Below the pieces are notes generated by a model. That model saw only the letters and a list, made by a program, of their open reading frames with translations, did no database searches and was not told where the DNA came from. This document shows, piece by piece, positions 34,765 through 46,812 of a DNA stretch of 64,000 nucleotides. The stretch's first letter is position 1, and each line of letters starts with the position of its first letter. Made by a program: the position numbers and the translations under genes. The stretch lies in the NCBI GenBank assembly GCA_947462335.1, contig OX381710.1, positions 59,032,842-59,096,841 on the forward strand, in the 5' to 3' direction. The stretch comes from Harmothoe impar (lineage: Eukaryota > Annelida > Polychaeta > Phyllodocida > Polynoidae).

Positions 34765-36250
34765 ATTATAAATATATGCCGTGTACAAAATTGAAGAAAG
34801 ACACTTGACATTTTCTCCTGATTTCTTTCAACGAATCTCACATAATACGTATATCTTTATTGTGTATGGAGACCCTAGTGTCTAGGTCAGCAGTAAGTCA
34901 ATGGGGTAAGATGTTAGCATTGCATGTATGTTACATCATGGAAAAGAGGCATTTGATCCCTTATCATCAATAATAGGAGACTAGGTTATCTTGCCATTTT
35001 ACAACACTTGGGCCACCACACGGTACAAATAGGGTGACTGTTACCTTCCATATCCATCTTTGATGATACTAGATACAATGGCATACCCAGGACCGCTGGT
35101 GGAAGTATGATTTAAGAGGGCAGAGGGGGCCATTGTACTGTGGTGGGGTTAATGTGAATATTCATGAGTATCTCTGGTTATGACCATCAGGAGGCAGAAG
35201 GCGACTCCGGCCACTAAATTATAGATAGACTCTGAAGTAGAATAATTCACTATATATATACAGTGGGTCAACATCATAACACATCAGAATTTAATGCTGT
35301 GTTCGCCATGATTTACTTATCTCGTTTTCAATTATTTTGGCATCTCTCTCAAATTTGAAATACTAATTTGAGAAGAAAAATCTGTTTCTACAGGTTACAG
35401 TTTAGAAATGCCGAATCCACTTGATAGTAGATATCCATTTATAATGTTGATAATAGTATCCTTTTAATATTACATGTATATATAATACTACCTTAGATCT
35501 ATTTTAAAATACTGCCAGTGATACCCGTGTTTTACGCTGAGTGCTAAGTGTTTATTTTCGAGAGGCTAAAACAATGTTGTACGAACAGCAGCAAGGTGAG
35601 CTCATGAATGTAACCGTTTTTACCAGATGAATCAGCAATAAAGAACCACTTTATTCAACTGAAACCATATCATACCTTACCATTAAGAGACACAACGATT
35701 GCAGAAGCTGCCGTCATTAAAAGAGGCAAACAGGATTTAGCAATTTAACTCCGTTTGCAAAGAGTTTTGTCAGTGACTCATTACCAATATATAGGATTAT
35801 ATAGTAGTTCTGAAAGCAAGAGTGTGTGTATATGCGCTTAAATCGTATGTTATTGCAAAAGGGGTTTGTTTTATATAATGAGACAACAGCCACAGATCGG
35901 CCTGAGAATGTACACGGTTGCACTTCCTCACCCCATCTTGTCCTCCTTTAACACTCTAGTGTCTGTCATCTCTCCACGCCTCCTCTGTGTCTCCTCACAA
36001 CCCCCCTGGGGATCTCCCCATGTGATCCCCACGCGCTCAGACACCCACCAACTCTCACCACTCTCCTCGTATCATCCCCGCTAATTAGGTTGCCTCATGG
36101 AAGACACTGTCCCATTTGCACCTTGCCCTGCGGCGCCAGATGCTCAGACATTACTACATCGGCAATGGCCTCCAGGCACCCCCTCAGTGGCCAGAGACAT
36201 TGGCACCGTGGCTGCTGGTACCCATCTTGCCGCCATTGCTGGTTACCAGT
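34765..36250. other. No gene recognised
   Basis: AT-rich, then moderately GC-rich from about 35930. No recognisable coding or RNA gene. Confidence 0.4.
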
Positions 36251-36646
36251 GAGCAACAGGTTGGGGTCCGGATGGGCAGACTGTAACCCGTAAGGGTCCT
36301 GCCGGTACCTGGACACATCAACAGGTTGGGGTCCGGGATGGGCAGACTGTAACCAGTAAGGGTCCTGCCGGTACCTGGACACATCAACAGGTTGGGGTCC
36401 GGGATGGGCAGACTGTAACCAGTAAGGGTCCTGCCGGTACCTGGACACAGCAACAGGTTGGGGTCCGGGATGGGCAGACTGTAACCAGTAAGGGTCCTGC
36501 CGGTACCTGGACACAGCAACAGGTTGGGGTCCGGATGGGCAGACTGTAACCAGTAAGGGTCCTGCCGGTACCTGGACACAGCAACAGGTTGGGGTCCGGA
36601 TGGGCAGACTGTAACCAGTAAGGGTCCTGCCGGTACCTGGACACAT
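36251..36646. repeat. 65/66-bp minisatellite, six copies
   Basis: Units start at 36255, 36320, 36386, 36452, 36518 and 36583. Each reads AACAGGTTGGGGTCCGG(G)AT followed by GGGCAGACTGTAACC and ends GGTACCTGGACACA. One G is present or absent, giving 66 or 65 bp. The copies are nearly identical, so the array is young or homogenised. A 183-codon minus-strand frame runs through it only because the unit lacks stops; the changing period argues against coding. Confidence 0.9.
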
Positions 36647-37588
36647 CCTATCTCTGGTGAAAATCCAACAAAGTCTGGCTGCAGAAACCCGGCTAATTGA
36701 TTATCAGAAAAATGATTAATGGAATAGCGTCATTTCACCCTGGAATGGTCCCCACGATGCCGACGGTACACACTGGATGTATACACGGGCAGCTGGACCT
36801 GCTGTATACAGGAACGGCTACAGGTGTGTACTTGTTGTTACCAGCAAGCAGCTGGTTGGTGCCAGTTGCTGGACGGAGGCAGGCATCAAGGGAGGGCAGG
36901 AGGGAGTCTAATTTAACAAATATTGCCAGCACCAGCTAACGGCCTGCAGCGCCACCAAAATCATCTCCCAATGAATCAGAGCCCGCTAGGGAAATCACAG
37001 CCTTCGGAGCACTCTGGATGACCTTTATTGGTAGAGAGGTTATCCTAGTTACAGCCAGAAAGGTCTACGGATATAGAGCTGAGGTTATACATAAACATGC
37101 ATGAATCATTACTATAGCCAGAAGATAGCTATCAAATGGACGTGATACTATACGCAGGGAAGGTGTAGCTGTATGTGTTTATGTTCACGTTTTTAATGGT
37201 CAGGCAGGTGGCATGCAAAGGCCCTTCAACTCTGTCTTCCTATCCCATTGTCCCACGAGTCAATAGCTATTCTGACTGTGTTCCTTCTGGTCCTTCCGAA
37301 AACGGATATGCTATTTCAAGAACCAGACTGAAGAAGTTTCTTTCAATATCTAGACTATTCTCTGCCTTGATAAGGTCTCGCTGATCCTCCGGAAAATAAG
37401 TCTTTCCATATTTGAAATACATCAGCTGTAAGAGACTTTCCTTCTGTGTGTTCTGTTAATGATGCAAGTATAGCTTGTGATATAGAGATATCAGGAGGGT
37501 AGCATTATTTTTAAAGCTAAAGCCAAAGAATTAAAATATCCCCTTCCAAATCTGATTTTCTACACACCCTGGCTGTGTTGCTGAAACC
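36647..37588. other. No gene recognised
   Basis: Between two minisatellites. Short frames only. Confidence 0.4.
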
Positions 37589-37885
37589 CAACACCACTGC
37601 GCCCGACACCAGCTGCTCCCCAATACCAGCTGCTCCTAACACCAGCTGCTCCCAACACCATCTGCTCCCAACACCAGCTGCCCCCAACACCAGCTGCGCC
37701 CAACACCAGCTGCTCCCAACACCAGCTGCCCCCAACAACAGCTTCTCCTAACACCAACTGCTCCTAACACCAGCTGCGCCCAACACCAGCTGCGCCCAAC
37801 ACCAGCTGCCCCCAACACCAGCTGCCCCCAACACCAGCTGCCCCCAACACCAGCTGTTCCCCCAACACCAGCTGTTCCCCCAACG
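37589..37885. repeat. 16-bp minisatellite with CAGCTG in each unit
   Basis: About 18 units of AACACCAGCTGCTCCC with variation (GCTGCCCC, GCTGCGCC, GCTTCTCC), most exactly 16 bp apart from 37622 to 37846. Nearly every unit holds the palindromic hexamer CAGCTG (an E-box). C-runs follow at about 37889-37900 and 37938-37948. Repetitive minus-strand frames (LGAAGVG) are artefacts. Confidence 0.9.
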
Positions 37886-38956
37886 CTAGCCCCCCCCCCC
37901 CTCCGCCAACCATCAGATGTTCGTTCCCCTCTGCAGCCCCCCCCCCTGCCACAAGCAGTTCCTTGGGTCTTAGCTTATCCTAAAGTATTAGACCGCCTCC
38001 TGAGTCGGCGTTGTTCTTCATGTCCATTGGGAGAGTTGAAGATGGACATCCTATGGTCCTGCAATGCCTGGAAATGGGTGTGTACATCCGGAGTGGACCA
38101 GAATTTATTCCTTTGTGGACAGCTGTGATAAATATGTAAACCCCCTGGGAGCTGGGAGACAACCTGGATGACTGATGATTTACTGAGGTTATCACCTATT
38201 AATCCATTGGTTTTTGACTGTTAGTCAATCGCACTGCCTCAGTAGCCTCTGAATATACAATGTAGTCAGGTCTTTTCCATGAGAGTTAATGCTTCTTACT
38301 GCGAATTTTATGAAAACAGCGATGCTTGATAATCTCTCTAATCTGTGGACACCATATATTCCCTAATGTCAGTAATTGTACCTTGGAATCCTACTGTAGG
38401 TATGAAGCGTATGTTGTGTATGTCACACAGTATCCATGATTGCAAATGGATTCCTGTGTTCGCTTTTATATTTTCCAGGTGGCTGTTTTCCCCTGCGTGG
38501 CTACAAGACCAGCACTTGTTTGAGACTGTACCCATGGAAATATAGTCAACTAAATATTAAGCATTACCAGTTTTGAAAGGGGTCCTATCAAATGGTAAAA
38601 TGAAACCAGAATTTATCTGGGCCCCCTGCATTTCACAGATCATCAATTTATATTTAATTATACATGTACTTAACAATTAGTACTTCTGAAGGCATACAGT
38701 GACAGAAATGAAATATAATATAAGATAGACCCTTGACATCATAGAGCTAACTCAATGTATGAGTGGTAAATGTCGGATGTGACTGGAGGGGCCTTTTGAA
38801 TACCTTTATCGCACCCAAAACAATGGAAGCAGTGCTATCTAACCTTTGAATCAATTCATCATTTGAGTGGACAGTATGTATGCCATGCTTTGATTAGTTT
38901 ACCTTTGTAATATATTATTGAGGTCACAACCATTTCATAGTATGCTCCTACTAGAT
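37886..38956. other. No gene recognised
   Basis: C-rich at the start, then AT-rich. No features beyond the C-runs named above. Confidence 0.4.
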
Positions 38957-39300
38957 AAAACGTGAAATTTCCAAACACTGTGGTGACAAATAGCTTACTA
39001 GTATTTTTACCCAGTCAGAATTGATGGTACTTAATACCAAGGACAATGTATTATTGAAAAGGGTAGTTATAAATAAACAAACAGCATTTTTTGCTTCAAT
39101 ACACTGTGCACTGGATAGGGCGACATAATCTTAGTTATTGATCTAGCATTTGACCCCCACCATAGAAAACATAGGATAATTAATAGTTGCTGCACCAGAC
39201 ACCGACATTGTTTTATCAATGATGGATGCCCGGCGGTTAATATACTCCATTCTTCATATCTCAGCTAAGTCAAAATAAACTAACTATGCAAAAAGCACAT
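38957..39300. repeat. Diverged three-copy repeat, copy 1
   Basis: Its first half matches 43406-43580 (AAACGTGAA(A/G)TTTCCAAACACT, GGTAGTTAT, GCTTCAATACAC(T/C)GTGCAC). Its second half matches 45530-45820 (GCTGC(A/T)(C/G)CAGACAC(C/T)GACATT, GTTAATATAC, TCTCAGC(T/A)AAGTCAAAAT). Old duplication or interspersed repeat. Confidence 0.55.
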
Positions 39301-41658
39301 CACTATGGTGGCTCCTTTCTCAGACCCAGGACTACATTGATTGATCATTTTCGACATTGTGCAAATAACAATGAATGCAAGACTGATTTGCATTTAAGAT
39401 CAGCACTCTCCTAAAATGTCTCTTTGGCTTGTACCGTTGCATACCTTTGACGACATGCATAGATTTCCTCCATGAAAACTATAGTTTTATGAAACTATAT
39501 TAAATGTTAGTGAATCTGAATGAGATTGAATAATGTAGGTGTATCTACACCTGGGTGGACTGCTTGAACTGTGTGTGACACACATAACGTAGAACCATTA
39601 GTCTCTTATCAAAGTTCAACACACCTCTGCCTGCTGCAAAACAACCCCATACAATAAAGTATAAGAAAAGTAGCAGCACTGTTAGATACAGCGAAAGGAG
39701 GATTGGGATCAGGGATGAGGTCAATGAAAAGGTAAAGCACGATTATCACCTTAGAATTAAATTCACTCAAGGAGGCAGTACATCGACATGCCTGTGGAGT
39801 CGTGATGTACCATGTAGTAACCTTGTTTGATGCACATCTTATGCTGAAGCGAATGTGCTGCCTATAGTTGCTGGGGCTTGGCTCATCCTGTGTTATTAGT
39901 TTCTACAACCAATTTCAACATACATAGCGGATGTTCCCACCATTGTGGATGATTTAGTATTGTCTATGTTCTGATTGTAGCTACCTCTGGCCGATCTTTG
40001 CTCCTTTAAGTCTAAATGCAAATGCTTGGGTTGCCCCGACTATCTTTATAGCTGTCCATTCTACACTTTAGATATCCACATGTTGAACATAGAAGCACTT
40101 AGTGCTGAGCTCAGTTGTAGAGGTTAGGGTAACTCCACTACCAGTAGCCACTACAGCTGTCAGTCTCTTCCTCCAGGGTGTTGACTAGACCTGATCAGGC
40201 ACCCTACCAACCAGCCTTCTCCAGGGGCTCTCCTTGACAACGGCACAACCCTGGAGGGTAGAAATACGATCTGCATCAGCCTGGGACAACACTGCAGTAT
40301 GTGAGCAAGGAGACACAGAGGGGGAGGTGGAGGCACCAGGGAGGGGGGTGTTTCACTAAATATATCGGTGTGCGACTACACTTTTTAATTTCACTTGTTT
40401 AACACCCTGAAAATCACAATATTTCTAAGCCAAGCATAATGTCATTCTTAATTGTTGGTACATAAATGGACGGCTCACTTCAGTTACAAAGAGGTTTGGC
40501 CACATATCATGTTTGTAAAACATCCCCAGGACATCTGTACTGCTGAATGTATATAAATGTCTGTGCATGTTCCATACAGAGATTGCAGAGAAAAACTATT
40601 TTGCTGGTGTATAACATTTCAGCCATCACTCTTAATAGCAAATTATTCGCGGTTTTCAGTGGGTGTTAGCGTATCAGTGTTAGATTGAGTTACTTTATCC
40701 TAACAATGATGATGATGTGTCAAGCCAGCATATATATCTAGCTGACAATTTATCAATATCCGCTGAGGTTATTCTACCAGAATCAGAGGCAGTGACAATG
40801 GAATTCTTACTTTAGACACACGTTCAATGGATTATCCACACAAGATGTTTATCATGGATTTGCCTAGATTACAACTTGTGAAAGATTTCCCATGAACTAC
40901 CTTTGTCTGCAATCCATCAGCCACCAACCTCCCCTGGGTCTGTTACACAATAAGAACTCACGATCTATGTCACTATAGGTAATCATATTCGGAGGTGTGA
41001 GCACTATAGCGGTTAGAGTATGCTATGTTACAGAAGCCACGCAATCACCAACGAGATCTACACACTGTCCATGCTCGCACATTGCCAATATGTATGTACC
41101 CAGATGCTCTATTTTGTTCTCGCAGGTACGAAAACCTTTTATCACTCTCAGCACATCGATGCTATTGTAATAAACAAGACTTTGTTCCCTTAATATTGGT
41201 GAGAAGTTATTAAGTAAAAAACAAGGTCGACACAGTTCGGATCAAGTGTACAGGTTGCTATATGGGTCAGACCCCACCAAAATGGACTAATTGGTGGTTA
41301 TTTTGTCTTTTTCACCTTTCAGCAGCTATTATGTGGACATACCTAATCATCACTTATATATCTTGATTTCATGTAAGAGAAAACACCCTAGGCTTTCCGG
41401 TAAAAATAAAACAACTTTTTGTCGGACCATTATTTATGGAGTTATGGCCCCTCAAAGTGGAAAAATACCCCCAAAACAGGGTTCCAGGCAATTTCTATTT
41501 TATTCAAATGCCCCCCATTTCGTATAAGGCCATCACAGCCCTTCCTATTCAGCCTTTTTTACTGGGTATATGTGTTTACTCAAATAATTAAGAGTGTTTA
41601 CCTGGGTGTCTAGCCCCAAATTTCCTCCACAGTCCTGCAATTCAGAAATGAGCCTCGT
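39301..41658. other. No gene recognised
   Basis: Plain sequence. A short perfect palindrome AGGTGTATCTACACCT lies near 39537. No coding remnant recognised. Confidence 0.4.
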
Positions 41659-42781
41659 GTATGCTCCGACACTTTTATATTTGGGGTCAATATGCGCCAA
41701 ATAATAAAGGCGCTGGAATATATCAAATATAATCAAAATCAGGGGGGGCACAAGTATTAAAGTGTGGAAAAAGAATTTTGTAATTATCTCTTTTTTTAAA
41801 CTTCCCAGCGCCAAAATAGTGATTTTGGACTTTTTTTTAAAGTGTCGGAGCATACATCAACGATGAAAATACTGAATATACAAGGTCTCTAGCACATTTT
41901 TGTGGGTTGTAATGGAATATTTTGGCTGTAATAGATGAATCTCCATTCGTCAGTGTCGAAATTTCATTCAATTTCACCACACGGGCGCAACAAAGCGCGC
42001 GAATGTAGCCGGTCTGTATACTCCGACACTTTTATGTATGCTCCGACACTTTTATATTTTGCCAAAAATGGAGCTCTCGCTCGCTTAATTTTGCTTCCCC
42101 ATGCTACAAATCAATTTGAAATTGTACCTAAGTGAGCCACCTACCCCTCATAACATTTTTATATCAAATATATGTGTTTAGGCCTACTATAGGGGTGGTT
42201 TTGGTGTGATTCACCTCACGAAATTGGACAAATTTGAACTTATTTCGCCCCAACCAACCTCAAAGTCAGTCTGGCTGGTGCTATGTGTACTTATTATGAT
42301 TCACACACATCTAGTTCATCAATTTATCATGCTTTACCTACGCTGGTAAGATGTATTTGGGTGCTAGAGCCCAATATAGTGATCCTCGCATAAAAGTGTC
42401 GGAGCATACACAAGATATGGTTAAACTCTCATAGTGAAGTTAATAATAACTTAATCAAACCAAATCCAGCACAGGCTAGATTTATTTGAAAGTATGCATA
42501 TTGAGGATAGTGCACAGCAAGTTTGGGGATGAACAAGGCCATTTTGAGCAAACTAGAGAAAAGTTGGTGCCCACTGCCATTTTTTTCAAGATTTTCAAGA
42601 ATGCTACAAAGTTTGTCGGCCTGTAACAGAAGAGGATTTAGAGTGGTGATAACCAAACTTGGCATGCATTATCCTATATACTGTGGCTAGTTGGAGGCGA
42701 AACTAGAAGATTCTATGGTGCTTTTAAAGCATTCTACCAGCTGTTTGATATTTTAGTCGTATGCTCCGACACTTTTATATC
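41659..42781. repeat. Region with six copies of a 20-mer, ATGCTCCGACACTTTTATAT
   Basis: The motif occurs forward at 41661, 42018 (one change), 42038 and 42761, and inverted at about 41839-41853 and 42391-42409. Opposed pairs bound 41659-41855 and about 42036-42411 like TIRs. In the first interval the inner sequence also mirrors (GGCGCTGG). TA precedes or follows the motif. This may be a cluster of related small TIR elements, or one larger element with internal copies of its end sequence. The minus-strand frame at 41545-41853 spans motif DNA and is not called as a gene. Confidence 0.7.
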
Positions 42782-43049
42782 AACATATGTTTGCCGGTGA
42801 ATAAAAACTGACACCCTGGGAGTTAAGCCGTCCAATTTATGTTTTCATGGAGCCAAGATACTAGTCTTTCAATAAAATAAACTTGCTTTAAGATACATTG
42901 AGTTTGCTGAATTTTCAATCTGATATATTTCTGCCCCCAGATTAATCCATTTTCGAGATTTCTGACCCATATAGGATTTATTCAGGTAATCCTAGACAGG
43001 CTTAGCTAATCCGGGTGAACTCCCTATAGAGTTCGGAGCAGGTCAGTAG
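42782..43049. other. No gene recognised
   Basis: Upstream flank of the candidate exon. TTTCTGCCCCCAG at about 42930 resembles a splice acceptor, but in-frame stops follow it. Confidence 0.3.
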
Positions 43050-43301
43050 GCTCGCAGCCGATATGATCTTGGGTCTTTGCACTACAAGAGCTACAAAGGA
43101 ACCGACGAGTTCCATCAGACGCTGGCTATATATAGGCAGCCAGCCTGTGCACGCACACCCAGACCGGAAGCCTATAGCAATCTCTATCCATACCCCAAGT
43201 CCAGAGTAGATGCTGCCACCTACTGCCGGACTGAAGGGTTCGGACAGAGCTCACAGTGCAGCGTCCAACAGAACCCACCATATAGTATACCCATAACCTA
43301 G
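43050..43301 (+). CDS. Weak candidate terminal coding exon
   Basis: An open frame of about 83 codons after a stop at 43047, ending at a TAG at 43299-43301. The sequence is rich in Y, P, Q and R (for example LGSLHYKSYKGTDEFHQ, PRPEAYSNLYPYPKSR, CSVQQNPPYSIPIT) and is less AT-rich than its surroundings. It has no I/L/F/K bias of the kind AT-rich random DNA gives. It could be the cytoplasmic or tail end of a protein whose other exons lie elsewhere. There is no ATG near its start; an AG at 43056-43057 (CTCGCAG) might be a splice acceptor, but its pyrimidine tract is poor. No family is recognised, and chance is a real alternative. Confidence 0.25.
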   Translation, partial: ARSRYDLGSLHYKSYKGTDEFHQTLAIYRQPACARTPRPEAYSNLYPYPKSRVDAATYCRTEGFGQSSQCSVQQNPPYSIPIT

Positions 43302-43405
43302 CCCCTACACTATTTAAGCTTTAAAGCAATTTTTCTTTTGAGAAGATATTCAAAATGTGTATAGAATGCATATATATGCATTCTTTAATGTGTTCCTGTT
43401 AAATT

Positions 43406-43580
43406 AAACGTGAAGTTTCCAAACACTTTGGTGAGAAATTGCTTACAAAGTCTTAATTTTTACTTAATTTTGAATTAATGCACAATGCGTTATTAAAAAT
43501 TGGTAGTTATGAGTAAACTAACAACAAGTTTAGCTTCAATACACCGTGCACGGGATAGATCAACATAATCAATATCATAT
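43406..43580. repeat. Diverged three-copy repeat, copy 2
   Basis: Partner of 38957-39130. Same orientation, about 4.45 kb away. Confidence 0.55.
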
Positions 43581-44396
43581 GTTTTTATTAGAGGAGGATT
43601 TAATTGGTGTTAAAAAACTTCATCTGCAGATGATTTCATCAAGAATAACATTTTTGAATAAGTTTAAATAAGTTTAGAAGTCGGGATCAAAATGGAAATA
43701 ATGGGAGCCTTCTACATCTTTTCATGGGTACATTTATATAGAAGTCTATTCAATAGTCTATACCACAAGTAGCGATTGTTAGTGTAAGATGTGTTATTTT
43801 AAAATTTTCACTATTATCATTGATATTTGTGTTTTAATTGGTGTCAATATTTTAAAAATATACAATTTATAGAAGACATCCCTTTTATGAATTTAGGTCC
43901 AAAAGTACTTGAGCACATTAGGGCTAAGACAGGCAGGGCCGGCAGACACCCTGATATGAGAGGGCAGGAAAAAAGGAAAGGAGTGTGAAAGGTACACATG
44001 TATAGGTGATATGTAGGGTAGCCGGTTAGGGCACAGATATGGGTAGATATGCAAACATTACATATATGATCCCACATGCAGAGTGAAGCTTTGGACCAGT
44101 TATTTAAAGCCATTTTGTTTGTGGCTTGAGAGACGTTTGTGACTTCAGAGTATTTGTGTTTTAAAGACAGAATTCTAATATAAATAGCCAAATGGGCACC
44201 CGAATACATGGTGCTCCCTCGTGCAGAATACCGAGTACAGGGTAGGTTGTATAGAGGTATCCAGGATTACAATCAGCAGTGGCACATTGTGGAGGGAGGT
44301 CCCGTGAATTGCTATACACTGCAGGGAAATATTTCTGTGATGGGAACAGAAAACAACAATACCCTATCCAAGAAAAAAGTTTATATAGATAATCAA
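43581..44396. other. No gene recognised
   Basis: AT-rich. A frame at 44208-44396 (LYRGIQDYNQQWHIV...) runs up to AAGGTAAGCTT, a splice-donor-like sequence that recurs at 46226, but I recognise no protein in it. Confidence 0.35.
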
Positions 44397-45135
44397 GGTA
44401 AGCTTCCGGGGAACTGTTACACGTGGAATACATGAGCACATGGATAAATACAATGACAGAGGGGAAGGTACATTACTACTCAAATCCATTATGGAACCCA
44501 TTCCTGATACTATGATTACTTGGTAAGAGGAGATTGTCCTGTGCTGGACTCACATACTGCCGGCCTGTCCAAGACTGTTCAAATTAGTCTGCCCTATCTG
44601 AAGCTATTTGAATTTTATTTTAAGAAAAGACGGAGTATACAGGGATGATGATAATAATAGAAGGTACAAAAGCCATCTTTCTTTCTTTTGAGAATCATTA
44701 AATGCCTGTATTGTTTTGACGTTGCTTTATAATGTGGCAAAACCTAATACATGTCTATGGTGTAGACTCACCCAAATGGGAGGCGTCAATGTGCACACAC
44801 AGAAAAGTGAGAGTCATTGTCGCTAAAACTCTGCCTGACTCTCAGGTGAGGGTAGTTTTAGCGACAATGACTCTCTCTTTTCTGAGGGTGTGGGTAGAAC
44901 TGTACCTTACTGCCCCCTGATGCAACAAGTCAATGCCATCCATACCTGGCTCCAAATACACACCAACCCCCTCCTGCTCACAGATATGCATTGAGATGCA
45001 TGCATTGAGAAATGTGGCATCCCTCACTATTCCAATGCCCAGAAAAGGTAAGAGGCACCACTGCAGTTGACTTGGGGAATAGGATGCATGGTTCAGAATA
45101 AAACAGATGAATGTAGTATATATACAAATTCCATA
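44397..45135. repeat. Duplicated segment, copy 1
   Basis: Matches 46224-46812 in order: GGTAAGCTTC, ATACAATGACAGAG, CCAAATGGGA(G/T)GC, ACTGTACCT(T/C)A, ATGCCATCCATA, ATGCATTGAGATGCA, GACTTGGGGAATA / GACGTGGGGAATA and TTCCATATCAAT / TTTCATATCAAT. Offset about 1.7-1.8 kb. The hairpin at 44801-44883 is present only in this copy, so it is a later insertion. Confidence 0.65.
44801..44883. mobile_element. Compact hairpin element
   Basis: 30-bp arms (44801-44830 and 44854-44883; AGTTTTAGCGACAATGACTC) with one mismatch surround a 23-bp loop. Outer CACACAGAAAAG and CTTTTCTGAGGGTGTG extend it. GACTC motifs and CACA...GAAAAG ends recall the CACAGAGAGAAG family at 14497 and 56427. It is absent from the paralogous site near 46.5 kb. 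Confidence 0.7.
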
Positions 45136-45529
45136 TCAATGTCACAACCACATTGTCCATGGTAAAGGCATATCCAATGCCTGAGAGGTTGTCATAAATC
45201 GTGGTCGTGAATATGGGCTTTTTCCTGTACATTGCCATTGAAACATTGTAATATATATGTACAATCTTGAGGAATATGTTTATGCAAAATGTTTTTCTCT
45301 TTCTAGAAAACGTAATAATGGTTCAATTTACAAGCCGTACAAACTGATAAGCATGCATACATCGCAAAGACTGAGAGGGTTGCTTAACAAATTAAACAGC
45401 CCGACATCGAAGAGTTATCTATGTTATCAATTTATTAGTGAAGCAGACCATGCCACGTATTTATTCATTTTACCACTTTTCACATGATTCTATTGCATTT
45501 CAAACTATTCAGACATATCGCACACTTGA

Positions 45530-45820
45530 TTATCTTTTAATGGGGTCAGAATGCGTTATACTAGACACAAGGAACAATGCTTCATGAAAAGGACAAATAA
45601 ACAAGCAGTACTTTAATACTCCATATGCGTGAGAGAGCAACTTATCCCAGTTATTTGTATAGCATTATGATAAAGCTCTTGCAAGATAGAAAAACATGAT
45701 AAATTATAGCTGCTACGCCAGACACTGACATTATTTTATCAGTGACGGAGGGCCCCCAGTTAATATACCACATTCCCATCTCAGCAAAGTCAAAATGAAC
45801 TGGAAAATACTCGTATTTTA
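45530..45820. repeat. Diverged three-copy repeat, copy 3
   Basis: Partner of 39020-39300 (GAAAAGGACAAATAAACAA and GCCAGACACTGACATTATTT). About 6.5 kb away, same orientation. Confidence 0.5.
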
Positions 45821-46223
45821 TGAATGTCCCCTTTCTCATATTCATTACCTCACTGTTTTAAAAAAAATCGATAGTGGAAATGTATTTTAATGGATAGCAT
45901 AATTACAACAACTAATTTGGTGCCTGATGTGGCACAATAACAGTAACATGCCTTTTATAATTTATAAAAATAAATAAAAAGATAAAGAAACACCAGCTAT
46001 TGATCAGTTGTGATGGCCTGAGAATATAAATTGGCTTTTGATAAAAATTATTTCAGTGGAAGTCCGACTTAATACACGCATCTCCAACATGTCGATTGAC
46101 TCCCAGTCTACTCGATGGGAGGATCTTTTATGCTCCCAGCCAGGTCTTTCTTATCATTCCATCCATTTTAGATGAGACGAGAAGAGCAATACAGCGAAGC
46201 ACAAATGATATATGTAGGGGTAA
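45821..46223. other. No gene recognised
   Basis: AT-rich spacer between two duplicated segments. Confidence 0.4.
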
Positions 46224-46812
46224 CTAAGGTAAGCTTCGACTGTGAAACACCAGTAATATGAGAAATGCAATGACAGAGAGGGATATCACTCACACATGAA
46301 CTCTGTCTGGTATAAAGAAAACATTATATTCTACCTGCATATGCACAAACTGTCACCCATTTCAGGAATATCCAAAACAAACCTAATCCATTATACAATG
46401 GCATCATGCTATATATTATTTAGATGGCTGGAAATAGGGAGACCCTTCAGTAAAGCTCTGTGCAACACGGCCCATGATGTAGCCTTATCCAAATGGGATG
46501 CAGCACTGGATACCCCAGTCTACACTTCAGCCCCGGTCAGACTGTACCTCATTGCCTCCTGATCCAACAACACAATGCCATCCATAGCCTTCTCTCTGCC
46601 AGATGTAAACTATTCCACCCAACACACTCACCAACTCCCTCCTGTCCACAGCTATGCATTGAGATGCAGTGCATTGCACAAACATGCCATCCCCCCCTCC
46701 TCTATAACCAAAAAAGGGTCTGAGCACTGTTGGGGTTGACGTGGGGAATAAGATGCGTGGTTCGGAATGAAATATATGAATGCAGGCTATAGGAATTTCA
46801 TATCAATTTGTA
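46224..46812. repeat. Duplicated segment, copy 2
   Basis: Second copy of 44397-45135, without the hairpin element. Frames are not conserved between the copies. Confidence 0.65.

Noticed and set aside
36095..36646. 183-codon open frame on the minus strand
   Set aside because: It runs through a 65/66-bp minisatellite whose unit lacks stops; the period changes between 65 and 66, so no constant protein repeat would be made.
36251..36646. CRISPR array
   Set aside because: Repeats are directly adjacent with no unique spacers; the genome context is animal, not prokaryotic.
37517..37952. LGAAGVG-type repetitive proteins, minus strand
   Set aside because: Products of a 16-bp minisatellite, which shifts frame every unit; not a real protein repeat.
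41545..41853. 102-codon minus-strand frame
   Set aside because: It starts in one copy of the 20-mer repeat and spans an inverted-repeat interval; no recognisable protein motif.
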